Source of the DNA: Lysobacterales bacterium
GTDB taxonomy: Bacteria > Pseudomonadota > Gammaproteobacteria > Xanthomonadales > SZUA-36
Assembly: GCA_013042835.1 (NCBI GenBank)
Contig: JABDPJ010000137.1
Location: forward strand, 1-32,923
Reading direction: 5' to 3'
Length of the DNA: 32,923 nt
Numbering within the stretch: position 1 is the stretch's first letter; each line of letters starts with the position of its first letter. The translations under genes and the position numbers were made by a program. The notes beneath the pieces were generated by a model, which was given only the letters and a program-made list of their open reading frames with translations, did no database searches and was not told the DNA's origin. Positions 18,340-27,417 of the stretch are shown in pieces.

Positions 18340-18513
18340 GCATTTTCAACGCCTCATTAAATTAATGAGTAATTGCAAGATGCGGTCATGATTGTTACAC
18401 AGATACCGCCCGGCGCATGCTGTGAAAAGTGACAGTATCGTTGCCGGGCGTTCACGTGTCGGGTTGCCAAGTGCTATCCGGACCGGTTTCAGTCCTGGAA
18501 CTGTTGGCGCTGA

Positions 18514-19146
18514 TCAGGATAAAAAACCGTGCTTGATTGCGTACTGGATCAACTCTGAATTGTTCTTGATGTTGAGGTCTTCCATGATCTGGTATTTATG
18601 AAAAGCCACGGTCCTGGGCGTTATGTTCAAGTCGGCCGCCACCTCCTTCATGGTTTTGCCTTCGGCCAGTAGCTGCAGGACCTCGCGCTGGCGAAGTGTC
18701 AGGCTGCCATGAACTTTCTGGGTGGAGGGGTCTCGGACGAAGGCGTCCGTCAGGCTCTGATCGATCTTGGGCGAAACGTAGTGCCTGGAACCCAGCACCG
18801 CTTCAATGGCCTGAAACAGTTCGGCAGATGCCGAACTCTTCAGGAGATAACCGTCGGCACCGATCCTGAGGGCCTCTTTTACCATTTCCGGATCTTCGTT
18901 CACGGTCAGAAATATGAGCTTGATGTCAGGTAGCCTCTTCTTAAGTTTCTCGCCGGCCTCGAAGCCATTCAGATTGGGCATGGCAATGTCCATGAGCACT
19001 ACGTCGGGCATTAATTTTGACACCTGGGTCAGCATCAGGCGACCGTCAGTCGCGGTACCAACCACTTCATACTTTGGCTCGAGCAGGTTGCTGAAGGCTT
19101 CCAGCAGCAACGAGTGATCATCAGCAAGAAAGATGCGGGTTCGCAT
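18514..19146 (-). CDS. NarL/FixJ-type response regulator (REC + LuxR HTH)
   Basis: ORF 18514..19176, likely Met near 19146 (MRTRIFLADDHSLLLEAF). VVLMDIAMPNLNGFEAG phosphoacceptor region; C-terminal LTLRQREVLQLLAEGKTMKEVAADLNITPRTVAFHKYQIMEDLNI. Confidence 0.93.
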   Translation of the reverse strand: MRTRIFLADDHSLLLEAFSNLLEPKYEVVGTATDGRLMLTQVSKLMPDVVLMDIAMPNLNGFEAGEKLKKRLPDIKLIFLTVNEDPEMVKEALRIGADGYLLKSSASAELFQAIEAVLGSRHYVSPKIDQSLTDAFVRDPSTQKVHGSLTLRQREVLQLLAEGKTMKEVAADLNITPRTVAFHKYQIMEDLNIKNNSELIQYAIKHGFLS

Positions 19147-19289
19147 CATGTACAATCCCTGTATTCCCCAAATCAAAATACACTATGCCATTTTGTGCCA
19201 ATTTCTGCACTATTAATTATCGAGGCTGGTGAGCGCCAGGCAGGCCTGCTAAATTAGAGGCTCCGGGCCCTTGATTTTTTCAATTTCAG

Positions 19290-20063
19290 ATGGCCCACGA
19301 TCATTTACAGGAAACTCCAGTGACGATATCCAGCGATGCCAAAGACCTGACCGAAACCTTTATCCTGGTGGCTGATGATGATCCCATCGCGCAAATGGTT
19401 ACCACCAATATACTCGAGAGCGCGGGTTACAGGACGGATTCTGCGAAGGACGGCCGGGAAGCAGTTGAGGCGTTAGAATTAAAGGACTATGACCTGGTGC
19501 TGATGGATTGCCTGATGCCGAATATGGATGGGTTTGAAGCCACCCACATCATAAGAAACTCAGGGTCCGACTTGATCAATTCAAAGGTTCCGGTCATCGC
19601 GCTCACCGGGCTTGAAGCAAAAGATGAACGCACCCGCTGTCTGAATGCGGGTATGGATCACCTGTTGAGCAAACCGGTAACCCCGGACAAGTTGATTACC
19701 GTTGTAGCACAGGCCCTGGGGCAGCCCAAACCGGTACTGCCAACTGCGCAGCAGGATGATTCGGACGCAGGTTCGGGTCTCGACGATGACTTCCTGGGTT
19801 CAATTATTGAAAAATTTTTGGCGGAGGTACCTGGGGTTGTCGATGAATTGCAACAGGCTGTTGCCAGTGAAGACGTGATCAAACTTCGCAACATCGGACA
19901 CCGGATGCGGGGTATAAGCAACATACTCGAGGTATCGAGCCTGTCAGCACGGTCGCGGGAATTGGAGCAGGCGGGGGATTCCGAGAATATGGAGCTTGCT
20001 GGCGAACTCGCCGCAAAGCTCATTGAAGATCTGCGCAAGCTGGAAGCAGCTTTGTCAGCGTAA
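19290..20063 (+). CDS. REC-Hpt two-domain protein (response regulator receiver + histidine phosphotransfer domain)
   Basis: 257 aa; ILVADDDPIAQM, LVLMDCLMPNMDGFEATHII, VIALTG; C-terminal Hpt-like LRNIGHRMRGISNILEVSSLSARSRELE. Confidence 0.85.
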   Translation: MAHDHLQETPVTISSDAKDLTETFILVADDDPIAQMVTTNILESAGYRTDSAKDGREAVEALELKDYDLVLMDCLMPNMDGFEATHIIRNSGSDLINSKVPVIALTGLEAKDERTRCLNAGMDHLLSKPVTPDKLITVVAQALGQPKPVLPTAQQDDSDAGSGLDDDFLGSIIEKFLAEVPGVVDELQQAVASEDVIKLRNIGHRMRGISNILEVSSLSARSRELEQAGDSENMELAGELAAKLIEDLRKLEAALSA

Positions 20064-20093
20064 GCGGGCCGGCCCGGTTGACCCGGGTTTGCT

Positions 20094-20765
20094 TCACTCC
20101 CTGTTGATGTAGCGTCTTGCCTGTTTCACCAGGAATCTTGCTATAAATGGAAAAGTGGCGAGCAGGGTCAGGGCAAGGATCAGGCCGGGAGTAAAAATAG
20201 CTGAAACACTGAACCTGTCTATATCCCCCAGTTCGCTGCCGGTATAGGCCAGGATAAAGACCACGGGCACCATGCCGGTCAGGGTCGCCAGCATGAATAC
20301 GGATACCCGCATGCTTGTAAGGCCGATGACAAGGTTGAGTAGCCAGAACGGAATCACCGGAATCATTCTCAGGCCAAACAGGAAAAACGCGCCCTCGTTT
20401 TCAAGGCCTTTGTTAACCACGGCAAGCTGCCCCGTGAATCGCCTTTTGATTAAATCGCGCAGCAGGTAGCGGGTGCTGAGCAGTGCAACTGTTCCGCCCA
20501 GCGTCGAGGCAAGCAGCGAGACGACAAGGCCGGTCAGCGCACCAAAAACGATGCCACTGGCCAGCGACAGGGCACCGGTGACGGGCAGGGAGCAAGCCGT
20601 CGCGACGAGGAAGACCACAAAGAACACTCCCAGGGTTGCCAGCGGTGAGTGTTCGAAAAGGTCCTGGTACAGCTGAATACTCAGGTATTTTTCACCTCCA
20701 CCGATAAAATAGAGCAGGACCACGGCTGCAATGAACAGGGCCAGTGCGAGTTTCTTGACCGGCAT
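20094..20765 (-). CDS. TVP38/TMEM64 (VTT domain) family membrane protein
   Basis: 223 aa; several hydrophobic helices, SGIVFGALTGLVVSLLASTLGGTVALLSTRYLLRD and FFLFGLRMIPVIPFWLLNLVIGLTSM. Confidence 0.85.
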   Translation of the reverse strand: MPVKKLALALFIAAVVLLYFIGGGEKYLSIQLYQDLFEHSPLATLGVFFVVFLVATACSLPVTGALSLASGIVFGALTGLVVSLLASTLGGTVALLSTRYLLRDLIKRRFTGQLAVVNKGLENEGAFFLFGLRMIPVIPFWLLNLVIGLTSMRVSVFMLATLTGMVPVVFILAYTGSELGDIDRFSVSAIFTPGLILALTLLATFPFIARFLVKQARRYINRE

Positions 20766-20806
20766 CGGTTAACCTAAAATGCTGCCATGGTGTCCACTCC
20801 GGACAT

Positions 20807-23539
20807 TCAGCGCACCGGGCGCGCGTGGGCCGATCCGCGCATGATCGCATTCATGAAAATGGTGTTCAGGCCGTCAAGATAAGCCCTCACATTGGGGTCC
20901 TGGGTAAACCCGATCACGTAACCCCGGCCACTTCGCTGAGCGACGACGAAAGGCTTAAAAGCCAGTTGCTTGCGATTTTGTTCCCAGATGTAGCCGCTGT
21001 TGAGAAGTTCATCTGCCGCGCTGAATACCGCGACATTGACGCCCTTATCCATTTTGATGGGCGTGTAAATATCTGAACCCCTGACCAGCACGTTTAGTCG
21101 AGGGGCGACACCCGCACCGAGCCAGTGGTCCGGGTCGACACTGGCCTGGGCCAGCACGCCGGCGACAGAATCAGGGTTGTCTTTCACTGGAGTTATAGCC
21201 TGCTCATAGTCCTCAGCGCTGGTCAGGTATTGACCCTCGACAGTAGCGTCCTGTGGCTTGTCGCTGTTCTTCTTGCCGTTCCCAGCGGGAGACTCACTGT
21301 TGTTATCCGCTTCAATCACGGCATTCTCCCTGCGAATGGAAAGCAGGTCGATGTCAGGATCGGTAAGGTAGCGATTGGCGTTGCCGATGGCGATCAGGAC
21401 TCCGCCTTTACTGACCCAGTCCTTCAGGTTTTCCGCTCCTTTCTTGCCCAGCACGTCGGCATAGCCGGGCCCCCACCCGGTAGCAGGCAGAATCAGAACC
21501 TGGTAGCGACTCAGGTCCACGCGTCCAAGACGGTCGCCGCGGATAGCCGTTACGGGGTAATCGAATTGCCGTTCGATGACAAAACGGGTGTTACCGGCGC
21601 TGTATGAAGAGGTTGGCTCATCCCAGGCAATGGCCACTTTAGGCGGGTTGAACCTGACCACGTTTTCACTACCGAAATTTGGCCCATCGCTGACCCAGCT
21701 ATTGTCGACGGATACCACGTTGGCTCCGGTCATCGTAGAAATTTCAGTGACGATATCCCGCAGGTCGCCAGGATTGTCCGCGGTATCGATGATTAGCGTT
21801 CCGGCGGGGTAGCGCTGGCCCGCATGGGTGAAAGCCTTGTCTGAACTCTTGGTGTCGAGACCCTGTCGCAAAGCATGACTCAAGAAGCGAACGGCCGGCG
21901 CGGTTCCCCACGGAACGAGGTAGGCGACCGAACCGGCGCCTTCCGAAACGCTTCCTGCCTGTGCCAGGTCCGGTCCCACCGGGGTGGATTCAACTTTAAC
22001 CGTCCGGTTGCAGCGGTCGGCGCGGATGTTCATCATCTTTGGCAGCGACCACCCGGTGACATCGTAAATCTGGTCACGCATGTTTTTGGCGCGCCGGCGC
22101 TCCTGTTCGGCGATAAAATCATCATCCATTGGCACATCGGCATCCATCAGTGTGCGGATAAAGCGCTTGGCTGGCTGCGCCAGGTCGATGACATAGCTGC
22201 CGGCCGGATAGGAATTGCCACAGGCGGTGAATGAGCTGCCGGCACGTCCCACTTCGACTCCCTGGACTGTCAACAGACCAGCCAGTTTGGCAGCGCCTGC
22301 CTGGTCTGCCTGGGTGGGTAGTATGTAGGCACGGACGTTTTCACTTTTCCCTTCTTCAATGGCGCTTTCCTGGTAATTATAGAATTCGCCAAGAAACTTT
22401 TCCCGGTTCGCAGCGGTGGTCTCCGCTGTCGCCAGCGAAGTGACGAAGTGGTTGCGAATGGTGTAGGCAAAGGTCAGTTCATTGCCGTCGTACTGGCGCA
22501 CCACGAGTCCCCGTGCCGACGCCTGCTCATATGTCATTGCGATGCTGCCGAAGTAGGATGGCCAGCTGGCGCCGTAGCCCGGGTAAAACGCGTCAAATAC
22601 CTCCCGCGTGTAATAGTCCAGGCCGAATGTATCAAACCAGCGGGCGTTGTTTTTACCGAACAACGCGAGGCTTGCGCGTTGGTCAGCTGCCAGGTGGGGG
22701 TTGTATGGAACGGCCTCGGGCGCGAAATAATAAGTGCTGTCGGAGCCCATCTCGTGGGCGTCCACGAAAGCCACGGGAAACCACTCACGCAGAATCCTGA
22801 CGCGTCCCCGGGTTTCCGGTTGGGTCATCATGAACCAGTCGCGATTCAGGTCGAAAAGGTAATGGTTGGTGCGGCCGCCTGGCCAGGGTTCATCGTGCTC
22901 AGCGGAAATCCTGTCAGCATCGGGCAGCAAGCCTTCGGCAGTTTCAAAGTGGTGAATGAAGCGGTCACGCCCGTCGGGATTCTGCATCGGGTCGATGACC
23001 ACCACCGTATCACGCATGATGTTCGCGACGCGCTCATCGCCACGAGAGGCCAGCAGGTGGTAGGCGGTGAGCATGGCCGCTTCCGTGGACGATATCTCAT
23101 TGCCATGAACACCGTAGGACAGCCAGGTCACGGCCGGCTGGGTTTTGATAATTTCGCGCGCCTCGGCGGGTGAGGTTCGGCGAGGGTCTGCAAGCCGTTG
23201 CATGCCCGACTTGATGACCTCGATGTTAGCGAGGTTTTCAGCTGATGTCACCACGGCGTAAATGAGTTCCCGGCCTTCCCAGCTGCTCGCATAGGGTTTG
23301 ACTGAAAGTCGCTCGGGTGCAGCCTTGGCGAGCGCTTCAAAATAGCGGACGGCGTCGCCGTGCCAGGTGATCCGTTCACCGGGGTTGTATCCCAGCACAT
23401 CTTCAAATGTGGGAATGGCCGGGTCGTAATCTGCATTCGGCCAGAAAACAAAGTCATCCCCGGCGTGTGCGTGGACTGAAAAAAAAGCGATTAGCAGAAC
23501 AACGGCTGTCAGGGCTTTGCGTCGCAGGTCGGGTTTCAT
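20807..23539 (-). CDS. secreted M14-family zinc carboxypeptidase-like metallopeptidase
   Basis: ORF 20807..23584, likely Met at 23539 with signal peptide (MKPDLRRKALTAVVLLIAFFSVHAHA). YGVHGNEISSTEAAMLTAYHLL (HxxE), NPDGRDRFIHHFE, FDLNRDWFMMTQPETRGRV, PVAFVDAHEMGSDSTYYFAP. Confidence 0.85.
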   Translation of the reverse strand: MKPDLRRKALTAVVLLIAFFSVHAHAGDDFVFWPNADYDPAIPTFEDVLGYNPGERITWHGDAVRYFEALAKAAPERLSVKPYASSWEGRELIYAVVTSAENLANIEVIKSGMQRLADPRRTSPAEAREIIKTQPAVTWLSYGVHGNEISSTEAAMLTAYHLLASRGDERVANIMRDTVVVIDPMQNPDGRDRFIHHFETAEGLLPDADRISAEHDEPWPGGRTNHYLFDLNRDWFMMTQPETRGRVRILREWFPVAFVDAHEMGSDSTYYFAPEAVPYNPHLAADQRASLALFGKNNARWFDTFGLDYYTREVFDAFYPGYGASWPSYFGSIAMTYEQASARGLVVRQYDGNELTFAYTIRNHFVTSLATAETTAANREKFLGEFYNYQESAIEEGKSENVRAYILPTQADQAGAAKLAGLLTVQGVEVGRAGSSFTACGNSYPAGSYVIDLAQPAKRFIRTLMDADVPMDDDFIAEQERRRAKNMRDQIYDVTGWSLPKMMNIRADRCNRTVKVESTPVGPDLAQAGSVSEGAGSVAYLVPWGTAPAVRFLSHALRQGLDTKSSDKAFTHAGQRYPAGTLIIDTADNPGDLRDIVTEISTMTGANVVSVDNSWVSDGPNFGSENVVRFNPPKVAIAWDEPTSSYSAGNTRFVIERQFDYPVTAIRGDRLGRVDLSRYQVLILPATGWGPGYADVLGKKGAENLKDWVSKGGVLIAIGNANRYLTDPDIDLLSIRRENAVIEADNNSESPAGNGKKNSDKPQDATVEGQYLTSAEDYEQAITPVKDNPDSVAGVLAQASVDPDHWLGAGVAPRLNVLVRGSDIYTPIKMDKGVNVAVFSAADELLNSGYIWEQNRKQLAFKPFVVAQRSGRGYVIGFTQDPNVRAYLDGLNTIFMNAIMRGSAHARPVR

Positions 23540-23842
23540 GGGTTCTCCAGTTAATGATGATTTGCGTGCGCCAGGGAACCTCATTGACCGATTTTATCGG
23601 TACCGTTTCACGGCAACAACAGCGGGTTTCCTGGGGGTGTTTATCACCGCATCACAACGCGTGAGGGTAACATGATGGCAAGCTGTTTTCCTTTAGTTTC
23701 AAGTTGCCGGCTGTGCCCGATGACCGTCCTCCGGTCGAGGCTCACCCGGGAATAAATTATCAACACTGCTATCGCATGTTGCAGTTGCCGGTCGTAAAAT
23801 TGAACCCGGTGAATGTGGGCCGGATTTTGAATCCGGTAATGA

Positions 23843-24181
23843 GCGGCATGTAACCCGGCTCTTGACCCCAAAGCGGTGGAGGGCATGCTCGCCGAGATGG
23901 CCAGGCGCGATATCGTTACCCACCTTGGTCACAAGATGAAGGCTTTCGAGGCCAACAAGGTGATAACCGAGGGTGGTGAATTCGAAGCAGACCTGATCAT
24001 GTTCATGCCCGGGATGACGGGCAACCTGTGGTTCGATAATTCGGATTTGCCGCGTTCGGCCGGCGGGCTCATCAAAGCCAATGACCGCTGCCAGGTAGAG
24101 GCGATGGACAAGGTTTATGTCGCCGGAGATTCCGGTAGCTATCCCGGGCCGGAGTGGATGTATTTGCGAAAATACCGTTGA
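23843..24181 (+). pseudogene. remnant of an FAD/NAD(P)-dependent oxidoreductase (sulfide:quinone oxidoreductase / flavocytochrome c-like), truncated at both ends
   Basis: In-frame translation after the stop at 23840-23842: CNPALDPKAVEGMLAEMARRDIVTHLGHKMKAFEANKVITEGGEFEADLIMFMPGMTGNLWFDNSDLPRSAGGLIKANDRCQVEAMDKVYVAGDSGSYPGPEWMYLRKYR*. Keeps the C-terminal FAD-binding VYVAGDSG motif but has no N-terminal Rossmann domain, no start context, and stops right after GPEWM. Confidence 0.65.
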
Positions 24182-24241
24182 GGGGGCATACGGGGGTCAG
24201 GAATATCTGAGGTATGCCGACCGGCCCAGGCATTGCGGACT

Positions 24242-24655
24242 TCATTCCAGGGGCTTACTGCGCAGCTTCTTCAACTCGCTGCGTTTTCTCTTCGTGTCCA
24301 TGCGGCGTTTTCGGGCAGCCCGGCCGGGCCGTGTAGGGATCCTTTTGCGTGGTGCACGGAGCGCAGATTGAATAAGCTCCACCAGTCTTGACAGCGCCTC
24401 GGTGCGATTTTTTTCTTGCGTTCGAAAATTTTGCGCCTTGATGATTACCACGCCATCGGCCGTGATGCGCTGGTCCTGTTTCTGCCGCAAGCGTTGTTTG
24501 ACAGACTCGGGAAGGGACGACGCCCGAATGTCAAAGCGCAGGTGGATCGCGGAAGACACTTTGTTGACATTCTGGCCACCCGCACCCTGCGCGCGTATCG
24601 CCGTAATCTCAATCTCATCGTCCGCCAGGCTGACGTTTTTGCTGATTTCGAGCAT
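24242..24655 (-). CDS. arfB: peptidyl-tRNA hydrolase ArfB (YaeJ; GGQ ribosome rescue factor)
   Basis: ORF 24242..24841 with Met at 24655: MLEISKNVSLADDEIEITAIRAQGAGGQNVNKVSSAIHLRFDI...; basic C-terminal tail RKRRMDTKRKRSELKKLRSKPLE. Confidence 0.93.
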   Translation of the reverse strand: MLEISKNVSLADDEIEITAIRAQGAGGQNVNKVSSAIHLRFDIRASSLPESVKQRLRQKQDQRITADGVVIIKAQNFRTQEKNRTEALSRLVELIQSALRAPRKRIPTRPGRAARKRRMDTKRKRSELKKLRSKPLE

Positions 24656-24841
24656 AAGCCATTGTAGAGCATAAACCAGGCGGGCAGGGCGCCTGCGGCG
24701 CCGGAATTCCGATTCCAGTTGGCCCCCGGAGTTGCCCGCGTCGCCCGGACCGGGGCCCGCGGAATTCAATTGGCTCGGGGAGTTGCAGTAAATTGGCGGA
24801 GGAAACCGGGTAAATCGCTGCTGCAGGTTGAATGTATTCAA

Positions 24842-25309
24842 CTAGGCATGAGCTGCCCAGGGCGGTTCTTCCACCAGGTATTCATAGGCCCTGGCAAGGT
24901 TTTCACCGGCAGCGCTGCTCATTTCTTTCCCCAGCCCGAATTTATAGGCCCTTATGGTGAGCAGGTAGGCGGGCGGTGGTTCGCGCCGGTAGATTTGTTG
25001 GTAGACCGACAGTACGGATGCCGGACTCATGGCGTGGGTTGTAAAGCTGTCATCTTTTCGGGCAGACAAGCGCTGTAATTCGAAAGGTTCTTCGCAATTG
25101 ATCCCGGCATCAACGAACAGCACATACTCACGCTCCCTGAGATCCGTCGCGTGTTCGATCTGCAGCTGAAAATCGGTCAGCAGGTCAACGTTCAGTGGCG
25201 GATTTTTCTCCAGCAGATCATACATGGCCGTGCCCAGCGCATCGTCCCCGCGCGATGGGTTGCCGTAAGTCAGCACCAGGACGGGCGCAACTGCAGCTCC
25301 ATGGTTCAT
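24842..25309 (-). CDS. hoxW: [NiFe] hydrogenase maturation endopeptidase
   Basis: ORF 24842..25366, Met at 25309 (MNHGAAVAPVLVLTYGNPSRGDDALGTAMYDLLE); VLFVDAGIN. Directly downstream of hoxH. Confidence 0.85.
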   Translation of the reverse strand: MNHGAAVAPVLVLTYGNPSRGDDALGTAMYDLLEKNPPLNVDLLTDFQLQIEHATDLREREYVLFVDAGINCEEPFELQRLSARKDDSFTTHAMSPASVLSVYQQIYRREPPPAYLLTIRAYKFGLGKEMSSAAGENLARAYEYLVEEPPWAAHA

Positions 25310-25316
25310 CTGTTGC

Positions 25317-26807
25317 CTAGATGGTCCTGTCAATCTGACCTGTTGTTCGCTTTTCAAGCCGGTCAACTAGTTGTCCGCCTGCATCTACCAGGTTCAACTC
25401 CATCGGCATTTTGCCGATCGCGTGGGTGGCGCAAGACAGGCATGGGTCGTAAGCCCTGATGGCGACCTCGACCTGGTTGAGCAGTGCTTCACTCAGCCGC
25501 TTGCCGTCGAGGTACTGGTTGGCCACTTTGCGGATCGATTCATTCATGGCCTGGTTGTTGTTGGTGGTCGAAACGATCAGGCTGGCTTTGCTGACGATGC
25601 CGTCGCCATCAATCTCATAGTGATGGAAGAGGGTGCCTCTCGGCGCTTCGATGACGCCGGTGCCGACAGATTGCAACTCGCCCTTGGTGCGCAGGTCTTT
25701 GCCCATCAAGTCGGGGTCTTCCAACAGCTCGGCGATAGCTTCTGCACAGTGCAGAGTCTCAATTAATCTCGCCCAGTGATACGCCATGGTGGACTGCACC
25801 GGCAGGCCGTCGCCCAGGCTCTTGAATTCCTGCCTCTGCGCTTCGGCCAATGGCGTGGAGAAGAAATCACAGTTATTGACGCGGGCCAGCGGGCCAACCC
25901 GGTACCAGCCCTCTTCTTCGCCGCGTGCCTTGATGAACGGGAACTTCATGTAGCTCCAGTCCTTGACGCTCTCACGCAGGTATTCGGTGTAGTTGGTGTA
26001 ATCGATGTGATCGAAAATCTCTTTACCCAAACTATCCCGGGCGCGCAGGCCACCATGGTAGAGTTCAAACGAACCATCATCGTTGACCATGCTCATCATG
26101 CTGGTATCGATGCGTGCAAAATCCATGTGGTAGTCGAGCTCTTCGTAAAAGACTTTCTTGACCAACTCAACCGCGGTTTGCGCCCAGCTAAGGTTCTGGG
26201 CGATGTCCTTGCGCAGGTAATCGACTTCTTCCCTGCTCAGTCCTTTGTTGATGCCTCCGGGTATTGCGCCGGTCCCATGCACCCGTTTGCCGGATGTCAC
26301 GCGGATGATTTCCTGGCCGTACTTACGCATCATCACGCCCTGCGTGGCGATCTCGGGGCTGTCTTCGATGACCCCAACGATATTGCGGTGGCGGACTTCA
26401 TCATCAAAACCGAATAACAGGTCCGGAGAGCACAGGTGGAAGAAATGCAGCGCATGCGACTGTAGTGTCTGGCCGTAGTGCATCAGGCGCCGGATCTTTT
26501 CGGCGGTCGGTGTCAGTTCGGTCGCACCGACGATCATATCCGTTGCTTTGGCGGCGGCCAGGTGATGACTGACGGGGCAGATGCCACACAACCTCTGGAC
26601 CAGCACAGGCAGTTCCCAGTAAGGCCTTCCCTGGATAAATTTTTCAAACCCGCGGAACTCCGTGATATGCAGACGGGCCTGCCTGATATTGCGGTTCTTG
26701 CCCTGTAACAGGGTGACCTTGCCATGCCCTTCGACCCGTGTTAATGGTTCAATAACGATGCGTTTCAGGCTCTCGGGGTTTTCGGCTGTTTCCAGTGCAG
26801 ATGTCAT
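25317..26807 (-). CDS. hoxH: NAD-reducing bidirectional [NiFe] hydrogenase, large (catalytic) subunit
   Basis: 496 aa; IEPLTRVEGHGKVTL, proximal CxxC in RLCGICPVSHHLAAAKATD, distal DPCLSCATH followed by a C-terminal extension for processing. Confidence 0.95.
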   Translation of the reverse strand: MTSALETAENPESLKRIVIEPLTRVEGHGKVTLLQGKNRNIRQARLHITEFRGFEKFIQGRPYWELPVLVQRLCGICPVSHHLAAAKATDMIVGATELTPTAEKIRRLMHYGQTLQSHALHFFHLCSPDLLFGFDDEVRHRNIVGVIEDSPEIATQGVMMRKYGQEIIRVTSGKRVHGTGAIPGGINKGLSREEVDYLRKDIAQNLSWAQTAVELVKKVFYEELDYHMDFARIDTSMMSMVNDDGSFELYHGGLRARDSLGKEIFDHIDYTNYTEYLRESVKDWSYMKFPFIKARGEEEGWYRVGPLARVNNCDFFSTPLAEAQRQEFKSLGDGLPVQSTMAYHWARLIETLHCAEAIAELLEDPDLMGKDLRTKGELQSVGTGVIEAPRGTLFHHYEIDGDGIVSKASLIVSTTNNNQAMNESIRKVANQYLDGKRLSEALLNQVEVAIRAYDPCLSCATHAIGKMPMELNLVDAGGQLVDRLEKRTTGQIDRTI

Positions 26808-26835
26808 TTTCTTTCTCGCTGCCAGTCCTCGCAGA

Positions 26836-27417
26836 CTAGTCGTAATGAATAAGGGAATAAGGAAAGTCGATGGTGTTACCGTTGATGAGGTCGGTCAGGA
26901 ATTTCCAGAAGGTGTCGGCCGAAGGCGGACAGCCGGGCAGGAAATAATCCACCCGTACCACTTCGTGTATGGGGTGGACCTTATCGAGCAACAGCGGAAT
27001 CTCAACGTCATTTGGAACGTGCGGGTTCTCAATGCCTATGCCGAGGATATATGCCTCTTCAAGGCACTCCTTGATATCGAACTGATTGCGCATCGCCGGC
27101 ACGCCACCGTTCACCGCGCAGGCCCCGACGGCCACCAGGATATCGCAGTTGTTGCGGAATTCGCGCAGATCCTCAACGTTATGTACATTGGCTACACCAC
27201 CCTCTATCAGGCCAATATCGCACTTTCCAATGTCCTTGATATCGGTGATCGGTGAGCGGTCAAACTCTACCAATTCCACCAGTTGCAAGATGCGTTCGTC
27301 GATATCCAGCAGGGACATGTGACAACCAAAACAACCGCATAAAGGCGCCGTGGCCACGATCAGTTTTTCTTTGCTGCCGTATTCGTTTACCAGTGGTTTA
27401 TTCATGGCTTTTATCAC
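26836..27417 (-). CDS. hoxY: NAD-reducing hydrogenase, small subunit
   Basis: 193 aa; APLCGCFGCHMSLLDIDE, VAVGACAVNGGVPAMRN, FLPGCPPSADTFWKFLTDLI cluster-binding motifs. Confidence 0.94.
   Translation of the reverse strand: MIKAMNKPLVNEYGSKEKLIVATAPLCGCFGCHMSLLDIDERILQLVELVEFDRSPITDIKDIGKCDIGLIEGGVANVHNVEDLREFRNNCDILVAVGACAVNGGVPAMRNQFDIKECLEEAYILGIGIENPHVPNDVEIPLLLDKVHPIHEVVRVDYFLPGCPPSADTFWKFLTDLINGNTIDFPYSLIHYD

Noticed and set aside
22448-23173. Plus-strand 241-aa ORF
   Set aside because: Antisense to the M14 peptidase-like gene; no family motifs.
25776-26417. Plus-strand 213-aa ORF
   Set aside because: Completely antisense to hoxH, which has unambiguous family motifs.
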